From Algoriphagus aquimarinus (GTDB lineage Bacteria > Bacteroidota > Bacteroidia > Cytophagales > Cyclobacteriaceae), in contig NZ_VORW01000001.1 of assembly GCF_007997215.1 (NCBI RefSeq), positions 682,001 through 746,000 of the forward strand: DNA of 64,000 bases. Reading direction: 5' to 3'. Each line of letters begins with the position of its first letter. Positions within the stretch are counted from its first letter, which is position 1. Shown here piece by piece: positions 34,001-41,628 of the stretch. Under the pieces are notes generated by a model, which worked only from the letters and a program-made list of their open reading frames with translations, searched no databases and was not told where the DNA came from. The position numbers and the translations under genes are program-made.

Positions 34001-34291
34001 GCATGGCTGGCGGATAACAATTACGGTGCTGGTCTGGATATCTCGCAAACAAGATACCTTCAAAATGCAGCGTATCTAAGAGTAAAGAACATCACGTTGG
34101 GTTATACCTTCCCTGCGCCAGTCTTGGAAAAACTGAAAGTTTCTAGAATCAGACTTTACGTCTCCGGTGAGAATATTTTCGAATTCTCTCCAATCAAGAA
34201 CTTTGTAGATCCTGAAGCTATCAATGACGGCTACGGATGGGCTTACCCATTCCAGAGGAAATTCTCTTTCGGCGTTAATATCGATTTGTAA
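31058..34291 (+). CDS. SusC-like TonB-dependent outer-membrane transporter
   Basis: 1077 residues. A signal region ending NSFAQ, then a carboxypeptidase-regulatory-like domain (GKVTDRSGLGMPGVSVLIKG), TonB-box-like EQVVVVGYGTQKK, the plug (NVVQGLQGMSPGLNITYQGG ... IYGARAAFGVILITTK) and a long beta barrel ending in aromatic residues and FSFGVNIDL. It imports a ligand captured by the SusD partner 7 bp downstream. No anti-sigma or hybrid sensor gene is adjacent; a TetR operator precedes it instead. The substrate is not predicted by sequence, but phosphoesterase neighbours suggest a phosphate ester. Confidence 0.95.
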   Translation: MEEILLKSTFWNSQSKGVGLLILMIFAICFNSFAQGEVTGKVTDRSGLGMPGVSVLIKGTQNGTITDLDGSFAIVTSSQDAVLVFSFIGYLSVEKPVAGMSVIDVELKESDTLLEQVVVVGYGTQKKVNVTGAVDQLSGEDIAKRPIANVVQGLQGMSPGLNITYQGGKPGTVPTINIRGFTSINGGGPLIVIDGIPGNESDLLRLSPSDIESYSVLRDAASAAIYGARAAFGVILITTKNGTEGNQKISYNSYFAWGKPSVLPTPVTDPYIYSRVLETSTNNTPWDYVNYSDAHYQWAKERSEDPSVEDTRLDPTNPNLYAYMGNNNWNDYFFNSSSFSTNQSLSISGKSSGKMPIGYYVSGDYTKENGLNKLAPDYWNRYSMRAKVNMKPLPWLTVDNNLNIYQTQRADPSTDITDIYYLQPTDVATNPDGTWANTATGRMAARLVDGGRNQEDMFGFQDIIQATAAFLDGDLTFTGRGSFKREQWKYHWDQRKYNIGFGPEDIRTEGGAGSVTERNGTLINTIFDVFGKYSKTLGDHKFNLLAGFNQENFEYSTIQAERRVLISSSLPYIGLTTGDAFVTPTYSTYALRSGFGRINYSFKDRYILEVNGRYDGSSRFPGDNRWGFFPSVSGSWLVMDEEFFSGLTSVVSTFKIRASYGSLGNQNVSNFGYIQSLPTGLSSYLINGSRQTVITSSPSLAVDPTNYTWEKVITNNIGLDFGMLGDRVTGTFDYFIRDTKGMLTDPVELPGVLGTSPPKQNAADLRTKGFELSLGYRDQFGSASNPVKFGIKAILSDSRSFITSFQNENQLFSNYRVGQQIGEIWGLVNDGIMENEGDIAGLDQSAIVPWGAIAVVPGWPKYKDLNGDGKIEEGQTADDPKDLSIIGNTSARYRYGFNIDMSHRGFDLSVFLQGVGKRDYYPRHYLYWGPYQQPYANIYPWNLDFYRGQADSDALMAQHSQSYIDAGLAEQNLDAEYPVLQAWLADNNYGAGLDISQTRYLQNAAYLRVKNITLGYTFPAPVLEKLKVSRIRLYVSGENIFEFSPIKNFVDPEAINDGYGWAYPFQRKFSFGVNIDL

Positions 34292-34298
34292 TTAAGAA

Positions 34299-36104
34299 AT
34301 GAATAAGATCATGAAAAAATATATCGTCCTACTAAGTGCAGTGTTGGCTTTATCTTCCTGCAACGATGATTTTCTAGATAGGTATCCACAGACATCTGTG
34401 GCGCCTGAAGAGTTTTTCAAGTCTGAAGAAGATCTTGAACTCTATGTGAATGGTCTGCTCACCATGGCTGGACCAGGTAGCTACCAAGCTGATCAAAGCA
34501 GCGATAATATGGCGACAACAGGCGCTATCGAAATCAAAAATGTAATGACTGGCTCTCCAAGTTCGCAAACGCTTACTGGTGGTTGGAACTGGGGAACCTT
34601 GAGAAACATCAATTACTTCCTCGATAACTATGAGAAAGCTGTGGCTTCAGATGAAGCTATTGCCCATTATGTAGGTTTGGCAAGATATTACAGAGCCATG
34701 TTCTATTTCGGGATGGTAAAGAGATATTCTGATGTGCCTTGGTATGAAAAAACCCTTGATCCAAGTGACCAAGAGCAGTTGTACAAAGCTCGTGATTCCA
34801 GAGAAATGGTCATGACCAAGGTCATGGAAGACTTGGAATTTGCTGTAAGCAATGTAAGAGAATCCGTGCCTTCTGGAACACCTAGTCTATCAGCAGTCAA
34901 AGCCTTTTATTCTCGCTTGGCTCTATATGAAGGAACTTATAGAAAATACCATTCTGAACTAGGCCTAGAGAGTTCTGCTACTGAGTACTTGCAAAAGGCA
35001 AGAGATATGGCAGGAGATATTATGAGCTCTGGTATGTTTTCTATTTATTCTACAGGCAATCCAGCAAGTGATTATTCTAAGCTTTTCACAAGCCAGGATT
35101 TAATGGGGAACTCTGAAGTGATTTTGGTCAATCCATATGATGCTAATAAGGACAGAAGCGGTGATATGAATTATACTGTTTTTGGAGATTATGAACAATC
35201 TCCATCTAGAGACTTGGTGATGACATATCTAATGAAAGATGGATCAAGCTTTACCAGTATCGATGAGTATCAAAAGCTAGGTTTTGTTGAAGAGTTTCAA
35301 GACAGAGATCCGAGATTGATGCAGACCATAGCATATCCAGGATGGGTAAGACAACCAAATGATATACCTTATATCCAATCGTTGAATAAGAACTTTACTG
35401 GATATCACCAATTGAAAGGCTATCAAAACACGACTGATAACATTGAAAGTGCAAGTGCAGACTTTGCAGTTTATCGTTATGCGGAAGTTCTGTTGAACTA
35501 TGCAGAAGCAAAAGTTGAATTGAATGAGCTAACGCAGGGAGACCTTGACATGACTGTGAACGTACTTAGAGAAAGAGCTGGAATGCCTGGATTGAGTATG
35601 GCAGATGCTAATATGTCTCCAGATCCATTTCTTATAGCGAAATATCCTAACCTAGGAGGTTCAAATCTTGGCGTTCTTTTGGAAATTAGAAGAGAGAGAA
35701 GAGTTGAGCTTGCAGTAGAAGGCTACCGATACGATGATATGATGAGATGGGAAGCTGGTAAATTGTTCGAAAGTATTCCTCAGGGAATGTACTTTGCTGG
35801 CCTTGGCAAATATGACTTGACTGGTGATGGCATTGCGGACGTGATCCTGATCAGTAAAGATTCCAGTATACCTGTGGGAGATGAAAAGGAGAAAAACAGC
35901 CTTGGCGTCACTTTGGTGTACTACAAAGCAGGTACTATCGATGAGAATGTAGATGTATTCTTGGAGAATGGAGAAAACGGTGGAATGATGGTAACTGAAA
36001 CAAAAGCTAGAACTTTTGAGTCCCCAAAATATTACTACCGCCCAATTCCTATTCAACAGGTAACATTGAATCCTAATTTGGAGCAGATTTTCGGCTGGAA
36101 TTAA
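34299..36104 (+). CDS. SusD/RagB-like substrate-binding lipoprotein
   Basis: About 600 residues with the lipoprotein signal KKYIVLLSAVLALSSC and then NDDFLDRYPQTSV, the classic mature SusD N-terminus. TPR-like helices follow (YVGLARYYRAMFYFGMVKRYSDVPW) and the RagB C-terminus with LLEIRRERRVELAVEGYRYDDMMRW. Start may be 34299 or the ATG at 34311, which better fits a lipoprotein signal. Sits at the cell surface as the lid of the SusC channel. Confidence 0.95.
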   Translation: MNKIMKKYIVLLSAVLALSSCNDDFLDRYPQTSVAPEEFFKSEEDLELYVNGLLTMAGPGSYQADQSSDNMATTGAIEIKNVMTGSPSSQTLTGGWNWGTLRNINYFLDNYEKAVASDEAIAHYVGLARYYRAMFYFGMVKRYSDVPWYEKTLDPSDQEQLYKARDSREMVMTKVMEDLEFAVSNVRESVPSGTPSLSAVKAFYSRLALYEGTYRKYHSELGLESSATEYLQKARDMAGDIMSSGMFSIYSTGNPASDYSKLFTSQDLMGNSEVILVNPYDANKDRSGDMNYTVFGDYEQSPSRDLVMTYLMKDGSSFTSIDEYQKLGFVEEFQDRDPRLMQTIAYPGWVRQPNDIPYIQSLNKNFTGYHQLKGYQNTTDNIESASADFAVYRYAEVLLNYAEAKVELNELTQGDLDMTVNVLRERAGMPGLSMADANMSPDPFLIAKYPNLGGSNLGVLLEIRRERRVELAVEGYRYDDMMRWEAGKLFESIPQGMYFAGLGKYDLTGDGIADVILISKDSSIPVGDEKEKNSLGVTLVYYKAGTIDENVDVFLENGENGGMMVTETKARTFESPKYYYRPIPIQQVTLNPNLEQIFGWN

Positions 36105-36123
36105 TATAGAATTTTGAAATGGT

Positions 36124-36155
36124 AAGGTGGCTTGACTCTAAAGGTCAGGCCACTT
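36124..36155 (+). terminator. Hairpin between susD and the phosphodiesterase
   Basis: Imperfect stem AAGGTGGCTTGAC with GTCAGGCCACTT, followed by TCTTA. The T run is weak, so partial termination or a processing site that lowers expression of the third gene is plausible. Confidence 0.5.
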
Positions 36156-36194
36156 TCTTATACAATAAACTACAGATTACTAATTAGAATAAGT

Positions 36195-37418
36195 ATGAAA
36201 AGAATACTAATGGCCGCTGCCATGGCCTTGCTTGTCTCGCATGGATACGCTCAGGAAAATGCTAAGAAGGTATTATTTGTAATACTGGATGGAATTCCAG
36301 CAGATGTAATGGATACGGTAGCCACTCCCAATATTGATAAGATCAGCGCTATCGGCGGATATACAGAAGCAAGTATGGGTGGAGAAATCGGCGGATATTC
36401 TGAGACTCCGACTATCTCAGCAGTTGGCTATAATTCTCTATTGACTGGCGTATGGGCAAACAAGCATAACGTCTGGGGCAACAGCATTAAGAATCCGAAT
36501 TACAATTACTGGACGATTTTTAGGATGTTGAAAGAAGCTGATCCGACTAAGAAAACGGCGATTTTCTCAACGTGGCTGGACAATAGAACCAAGCTGGTTG
36601 GAGCAAATTTACCGGAAACTGGAAACTTTGTTTTTGACTATTATTTTGATGGGATGGAGCTGGATAGCTTGAATTTCCCTCATGGCGATGACAGAATTTA
36701 CATCCATAAAATCGATGAGGCAGTATCCAAAGAAGCTGCCCGCTATATTTCTAAGGAAGCCCCAGACCTATCGTGGATGTACTTGGAATATTCCGATGAT
36801 ATGGGACATGGCTTTGGTAATAGTCCTGAAATGATCGACGGAGTCAAAAAAGCGGATGTACAAATCGGACGCGTGTGGGAAGCAATTCAATACAGAGAGG
36901 AAACCTTCGGAGAAGATTGGTTGATCGTCATCACCACAGATCACGGAAGAACTGATGATGGCTTTGGTCATTATGGACAAAGTCCAAGAGAACGGGCTAC
37001 CTGGATAGTCACGAATTCTAAGTATACCAATTCACATTTTGAGGGAACACCGCAAATGGTGGATATTCTGCCTTCTATAGCCAATCATATGGGCCTTTCT
37101 ATTCCTAAGAAGATTGCTATGGAGCTGGACGGTACTCCTTTCATCGGTTCGGTGGAGGCTACTGCACTGAAAGCTGAACTGAAGAATGGAGAAATCTCGA
37201 TGAACTGGGAATCACTTTCCAAAGGTGAAAAAGGAAGAGTTTGGGTATCGACCACCAATGAGTTCAAAACTGGCGGGTTGGATAATTATTGGTTAGTTGG
37301 CGAAGTTAACCTAGATGATAAGCAGAAGAAATTTTCACTTAATGGGACTCAATCTGAAATCTTCAAAGTAGTACTTGAAACGCCATCAGGATATTTGAAT
37401 TACTGGATAGTTAAGTAA
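36195..37418 (+). CDS. Alkaline-phosphatase-superfamily phosphodiesterase (NPP-like)
   Basis: About 407 residues from the ATG at 36195 with signal peptide ending HGYAQ. The alkaline-phosphatase/NPP fold is shown by VILDGIP (metal Asp near 32), the nucleophile segment SETPTISAVGYNSLLTG (a Thr or Ser around 71-75), YSDDMGHGFG and the late metal site TTDHGRTDDGFGHYG. A C-terminal extension of about 90 residues follows, perhaps a fibronectin-like domain. It probably cleaves a phosphodiester outside the cytoplasm and feeds SusCD. Third gene of the locus. Confidence 0.87.
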   Translation: MKRILMAAAMALLVSHGYAQENAKKVLFVILDGIPADVMDTVATPNIDKISAIGGYTEASMGGEIGGYSETPTISAVGYNSLLTGVWANKHNVWGNSIKNPNYNYWTIFRMLKEADPTKKTAIFSTWLDNRTKLVGANLPETGNFVFDYYFDGMELDSLNFPHGDDRIYIHKIDEAVSKEAARYISKEAPDLSWMYLEYSDDMGHGFGNSPEMIDGVKKADVQIGRVWEAIQYREETFGEDWLIVITTDHGRTDDGFGHYGQSPRERATWIVTNSKYTNSHFEGTPQMVDILPSIANHMGLSIPKKIAMELDGTPFIGSVEATALKAELKNGEISMNWESLSKGEKGRVWVSTTNEFKTGGLDNYWLVGEVNLDDKQKKFSLNGTQSEIFKVVLETPSGYLNYWIVK

Positions 37419-37443
37419 GCGGAGGATTATATTACTGATCATA

Positions 37444-37487
37444 AAAAAGGGGTTAGCCTAGCATTTTTGCTAGGCTAACCCCTTTTT
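37444..37487. terminator. Strong bidirectional terminator
   Basis: Perfect 15-bp stem GGGGTTAGCCTAGCA/TGCTAGGCTAACCCC with a TTTT loop and A/T runs on either side, between convergent genes. Confidence 0.95.
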
Positions 37488-37506
37488 CAATTAGCTAGAC
37501 TAAGTT

Positions 37507-37752
37507 CTAATCCAAGATCACTTTTTCTTTCTTAGGGTATTTGACTTCGTACTGTAGAGGAATGACTTGCTGCTGACCGGCTGGAATGGTCAATTGCCAG
37601 GTGACTTTGCCTGTCTGAGGATCAAGTTTTCCTCCGGAAAGAGCCAATGCTTCTACTGTAATCTCGGATTTGAAGGGGGTTTCCTTTATTTCCTGAGAAA
37701 AGGCCGCAAAGGCGAACAGAGAAAGTATCAGACTAAAAGAGAATTTTTTCAT
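37507..37752 (-). CDS. Small secreted protein: signal peptide joined to a DUF4139 C-terminal tail
   Basis: 81 residues. A clear signal peptide (MKKFSFSLILSLFAFAAFSQ) leads straight into about 60 residues (LSGGKLDPQTGKVTWQL ... LQYEVKYPKKEKV) that resemble the end of DUF4139 proteins, which are normally over 500 residues. It may be a decayed copy retaining only its ends or a genuine mini-protein. It is framed by a strong terminator. Confidence 0.6.
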   Translation of the reverse strand: MKKFSFSLILSLFAFAAFSQEIKETPFKSEITVEALALSGGKLDPQTGKVTWQLTIPAGQQQVIPLQYEVKYPKKEKVILD

Positions 37753-37884
37753 AGTGGAGAAGTTAAACTATTAATGACGTGATATTTCTACGCTTTACGA
37801 AATCCAGTGTTCACAATTCATGTGTTAAGAATTCAAAAGAGTGTCGTTTCATAAATTATTTCCTCCTAGTCTAACTGGGTTTAT

Positions 37885-37892
37885 TAACTTTG
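37885..37892 (+). promoter_or_regulatory. -7 element TAACTTTG upstream of uppP
   Basis: An exact match to the Bacteroidota -7 consensus TAnnTTTG, 37 bases before the uppP start. No good -33 TTTG is seen at the expected spacing, so this is a partial match. Confidence 0.5.
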
Positions 37893-37929
37893 CGCACTTA
37901 AAATATCTTTTGACATTCCGCTTTTCTGC

Positions 37930-38712
37930 ATGACTATTACTCAAACCATAATCATTGCCATCATCGAGGGCTTAACTGAATTTTTGCCTGTTTCATCTAC
38001 AGGACACATGATTTTGGCATCCGCAGCCATGAATATTCACGAAGAGGAATTTGTCAAAACCTTCGAGATTTTCATTCAGTTGGGAGCGATTCTGGCGATT
38101 GCACTGATGTATATCAAGCGATTTTTTCAGGGAATAAACATTTATCTAAAATTGCTGGCGGCATTTATTCCCACGGCGATTATTGGTTTGCTGGCCTATG
38201 ATTATATAAAAGCCTATTTATTCAACCCGATTGTCGTTTCGGTTTCCCTGATCGTAGGTGGTATTATCTTGATTTTCGTTGACAAAAAAGTGGTGAATAC
38301 TGAGACTAAAGTCGCTGAAGTGGAAGACATGTCTTACAAGAATGCTTTTTTCATCGGTTTGTTTCAATGCCTTTCTATGGTGCCAGGTACTTCTCGTGCA
38401 GCTGCCACTATTATTGGAGGCGTTTTTAATGGCTTGAATAAAAAGCAGGCGACGGAGTTTTCTTTCCTTTTGGCAGTTCCTACTATGATGGCTGCTTCAG
38501 GTTATGATCTGCTCAAGACAGATTTGGTCTTTACAAACGATCAACTTTTAATGTTAGCCATAGGAACAGTAGTAGCATTTATTACAGCTTGGTTTGCCGT
38601 AAAAGTGTTCCTGAAGTTTGTTTCAAAAAATGGCTTTACCGCCTTTGGATACTATAGAATTGCTTTGGGAATTTTGTTCTTGATCTTTATGTGGGGGACG
38701 GATTTAGGGTAG
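37930..38712 (+). CDS. uppP: Undecaprenyl-diphosphatase UppP/BacA
   Basis: Integral membrane phosphatase that recycles undecaprenyl pyrophosphate, the lipid carrier of cell-wall synthesis; overproduction confers bacitracin resistance. 260 residues with about eight hydrophobic segments. The two family motifs are EGLTEFLPVSSTGHMIL (near residues 13-29) and VPGTSRAAATIIGG (near 155-168). Confidence 0.96.
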   Translation: MTITQTIIIAIIEGLTEFLPVSSTGHMILASAAMNIHEEEFVKTFEIFIQLGAILAIALMYIKRFFQGINIYLKLLAAFIPTAIIGLLAYDYIKAYLFNPIVVSVSLIVGGIILIFVDKKVVNTETKVAEVEDMSYKNAFFIGLFQCLSMVPGTSRAAATIIGGVFNGLNKKQATEFSFLLAVPTMMAASGYDLLKTDLVFTNDQLLMLAIGTVVAFITAWFAVKVFLKFVSKNGFTAFGYYRIALGILFLIFMWGTDLG

Positions 38713-38760
38713 TCTTTTCTAATTCCCTGAGATAAATACCGTTCTTTAAACAAGCGAAAA

Positions 38761-38789
38761 ATAGCCCGATTATTAATTAATCGGGCTAT
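38761..38789. terminator. Bidirectional terminator between uppP and pfpI
   Basis: Perfect 12-bp stem ATAGCCCGATTA/TAATCGGGCTAT with a TTAAT loop, flanked by AAA and TTT, between convergent genes. Confidence 0.88.
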
Positions 38790-38795
38790 TTACTT

Positions 38796-39356
38796 TTATG
38801 CAGTTTGTTTGGCGTGTTTGCCTTCCCTGAATTCTTCCACCATTTTCTTGTTAAATGCCGGTAAATCTTTTGGACTTCTAGAAGTAACGAGGCCTCTGTC
38901 TACGACGACCTCCTCATCTACCCAATGTGCTCCTGAATTCTCAAGGTCTTTTCTTATTGATTCAAATGAAGTCAACGTACGACCATTAGTCACTCCTGCT
39001 TGAATCAGCATCTGAGGTCCATGGCATATCGCTGCTACTGGTTTATGATCATCGAAAAAGCTTTTTACAAAATTGACTGAAGTCATATCCCTTCTTAATA
39101 AATCGGGATTGATCACTCCTCCAGGTATCATTAGTGAGTCAAAATCTTTAGCGCTTACCTGATCGACCCGAGCATCTACTTTCATCTCATCACTCCAATT
39201 ACCATTCTTCCAGCCTTTTATATGATCATTTTCTGGAGAAATAATAAATACTTCTGCTCCTTCATGTTCAAGAGCACGTTTTGGTTCTACAAGTTCTGAT
39301 TCTTCAAATCCATTTGTAGCAAGAATAGCTACTCTTACATCTTTTAATAAACTCAT
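38796..39356 (-). CDS. DJ-1/PfpI-family protein
   Basis: About 186 residues of the type 1 glutamine-amidotransferase-like DJ-1/PfpI superfamily. The nucleophile elbow AAICHGPQMLI holds the catalytic Cys followed by His, and the Glu in NGFEESELVEP lies early. Close relatives are called protease I, general stress protein or glyoxalase III/deglycase; these roles are debated. The ATG at 39356 fits the family start; the longer reading is rejected. Confidence 0.88.
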   Translation of the reverse strand: MSLLKDVRVAILATNGFEESELVEPKRALEHEGAEVFIISPENDHIKGWKNGNWSDEMKVDARVDQVSAKDFDSLMIPGGVINPDLLRRDMTSVNFVKSFFDDHKPVAAICHGPQMLIQAGVTNGRTLTSFESIRKDLENSGAHWVDEEVVVDRGLVTSRSPKDLPAFNKKMVEEFREGKHAKQTA

Positions 39357-39451
39357 GGTAATCGTGGTTAAGTTGGTAATTACCTCTCTCAAAGAGAAAG
39401 TAGCTTCGGTTTGGAAGCAGTAATAGGATCACCAACACTGTTCCAAAAAAC

Positions 39452-39484
39452 GAATCCTGCCTTAATGGATTTAAGGCAGGATTC
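39452..39484 (-). terminator. Terminator of the amidase gene
   Basis: Perfect 14-bp stem GAATCCTGCCTTAA/TTAAGGCAGGATTC with a 5-base loop. The A run at its left edge becomes a T run on the minus strand. Confidence 0.88.
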
Positions 39485-39565
39485 AAGTTTTCTAGTATTG
39501 GATTAATTCCACAATCTGAGAATTCAAGTCACATAAGTGGGAGCTTCCTGAAGTTCTCTATCCAA

Positions 39566-40555
39566 TTATTTGAAGTCTAAGAAGTTTTTACTAAGCCATT
39601 TTTCCTCCAAACTGATTTTGCACCAGTCTCCTTTTATTGTCGAAATAAAAATCTCCTCAGATTTCATCAGGTTGTCTACTATTGCGTACTCAGCACCTGG
39701 TCCACTTCTTACCCTAAGTACATTGGCATTTACTGTGGCTCTTTGTACATCTGTTGTATATTTTCCATATACCCAGTGAGATTGGCTATTTGATATTTTC
39801 AGCCATCCGTTTGATTCTTCATATATTCTTAGAATTGCTCCCAATTGTGCGGCTTCCCTATCGGAGGCCTTGGATGCAGAGCCACGGGGCTCAGTTCGAA
39901 TATTAAGTGAATCAGCGGTGACTGCGACATATTTATCTATACCAGGAGGCTGATGAGGAATTGGAGTGCTTTGAAGAGCTTGTTCTACCAGAGGTAGGAA
40001 ATTGGTCATGCAATCTTGGACCTTATTTCCTCCAAAGAAATTAGTACCTGGACAGGATTTATTTCCGCCAGTACCATTGTTACGTTTCCCGGTGCTCAGC
40101 TCAAACCAGTGATGATAAATAATGCTGAAGGTATTCACGGGAAGTCTAAATTTATCACAAAGGGCGGCAGTCATTTGGATAATGGCGAGTCGATGCTCAT
40201 TCGTCATTGTATCTCCATCTTTATCAAAATTGCCCAAGTGTTCAATGCAAATGGAATCTCGATTAGCACCGAAAATGCAAGCTGGAGTTGATTCCAATGA
40301 TCTTCCGGTGAGTATCGTACCATCTGGAAAGCTGGTAAAATGCTGCCCAATATCACTCCATCCATTATTTCGAACGTGGTGATTTTTCATGGCTAGTTGC
40401 CTTTCGAAATGATTACTTCCATTGAAATGTGTATAACTCGGACTCCAGGTATGATGCTGCTGAATAGTGAGTATTGTACGTGCAATCCGTTGAGACTGAA
40501 TCCAAGGAATAAATTCAGCTATGCTCATTTTCAAAAAACCATTTTTACTTTCCAT
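39566..40555 (-). CDS. N-acetylmuramoyl-L-alanine amidase with two SH3-like repeats
   Basis: 329 residues. An amidase_2/PGRP domain (about 25-195) with candidate zinc ligands in QHHTW (H34/H35), YHHWF (H148/H149) and C168 in KSCPG, the pattern of T7-lysozyme-type amidases. Two bacterial SH3 modules follow (DSLNIRTEP... and NVLRVRSGPG...), which usually bind cell wall. There is no signal peptide or lipobox, so how it reaches peptidoglycan is unclear: a lysis-type enzyme, a toxin delivered by another route, or a prophage relic. No phage genes adjoin it. Confidence 0.85.
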   Translation of the reverse strand: MESKNGFLKMSIAEFIPWIQSQRIARTILTIQQHHTWSPSYTHFNGSNHFERQLAMKNHHVRNNGWSDIGQHFTSFPDGTILTGRSLESTPACIFGANRDSICIEHLGNFDKDGDTMTNEHRLAIIQMTAALCDKFRLPVNTFSIIYHHWFELSTGKRNNGTGGNKSCPGTNFFGGNKVQDCMTNFLPLVEQALQSTPIPHQPPGIDKYVAVTADSLNIRTEPRGSASKASDREAAQLGAILRIYEESNGWLKISNSQSHWVYGKYTTDVQRATVNANVLRVRSGPGAEYAIVDNLMKSEEIFISTIKGDWCKISLEEKWLSKNFLDFK

Positions 40556-40770
40556 GCTTATTTCAAATTAAAAGTGAAAAATTCTGATTATCAATTTAAT
40601 GAGATTTGATTAATCATTGAAAATGAACAGATTATAATTTGATCACACATACTAATTTGTTACTTCGGATGTTTTGATAAAACTGCTGTTGCTCTCTGGC
40701 ATTTTACCAGAACTAATTAATAGTTTGCAGAAAAATATTACTGACCCTTCCTTTCCATTCTTTACTCATC

Positions 40771-41373
40771 ATGAAAGCATTTTTGATTATTGCCATTTCA
40801 CTGTTAGGATTGTCACAAAGCCTTGTTGCTCAAAATGAGTATAAGGCATCTATAATAGAATATCAGCATGAGCTTAATGAGGAATACAAAAACCCCAAAG
40901 AATCACCCTTATCCCCTGCAGAGCGAAAGGCTTTTACAGGACATCATTTCTTCCCAATTGACGAGAAATATCATGTGATTGCCAAGTTTGAAATACTGCC
41001 TGTTGCAAGTATTTATCAAATGAAAACTACCGCAAATTCTATCAAGGATTACGATGTATATGGAATTGCAACATTCATATTGGATGGAAAAGAATACCAA
41101 CTAAATATCTACCAAAGTCATCAACTCAGAACACAGGAAAAATACAAGGACCATCTTTTTCTACCATTTACTGACCAAACCAATGGAGCAGATACGTATG
41201 GAGGCGGGAGATATATAGATTTGAAAATTCCTGCTGGAGATACGATAGAGCTGGATTTTAATAAGGCATACAATCCTTACTGCGCCTATGCAACTGGCTA
41301 TGCCTGCCCAATTCCACCAAAGGAAAATGATCTTTCATTGGCTGTCAAAGCTGGTGTGATGTTAAGTAAGTAG
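40771..41373 (+). CDS. Secreted DUF1684 protein
   Basis: 200 residues with a signal peptide ending SLVAQ. The body shows the DUF1684 signature: SPLSPAERKAF, FLPFTDQTNGADTYGGGRY, and the closing YNPYCAY...CPIPPKENDLSL. The function of the family is not known. Transcribed alone. Confidence 0.82.
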   Translation: MKAFLIIAISLLGLSQSLVAQNEYKASIIEYQHELNEEYKNPKESPLSPAERKAFTGHHFFPIDEKYHVIAKFEILPVASIYQMKTTANSIKDYDVYGIATFILDGKEYQLNIYQSHQLRTQEKYKDHLFLPFTDQTNGADTYGGGRYIDLKIPAGDTIELDFNKAYNPYCAYATGYACPIPPKENDLSLAVKAGVMLSK

Positions 41374-41578
41374 ATCCACTCATTTACTAGAAATCAGACC
41401 TTTATTCGCTTTATATTGAAAGGCAGCCTGAAGACTGTATTATATTAGCTCCAAGTTAGGAGACTTGAGCCATGACCATAGATTTGATCAAAAATTACTT
41501 CTGACTAATCAAGACGTAGGACAAGATTGTATTATTTGTGAAATCCTCTACGGCCTTTGCGGAAAAAGCTATCAAAAA

Positions 41579-41610
41579 AAATCCCCATCAAAATCAATTG
41601 ATGGGGATTT
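41579..41610 (-). terminator. Terminator of the gldJ-like gene
   Basis: Perfect 12-bp stem AAATCCCCATCA/TGATGGGGATTT with an 8-base loop and an A run before it, which is a T run for the minus-strand gene. Confidence 0.88.
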
Positions 41611-41628
41611 GAATACCTTAAGTATATC

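Noticed and set aside
36132..36194. N-terminal extension of the phosphodiesterase
   Set aside because: The reading passes through the intergenic hairpin and precedes a proper signal peptide at 36195.
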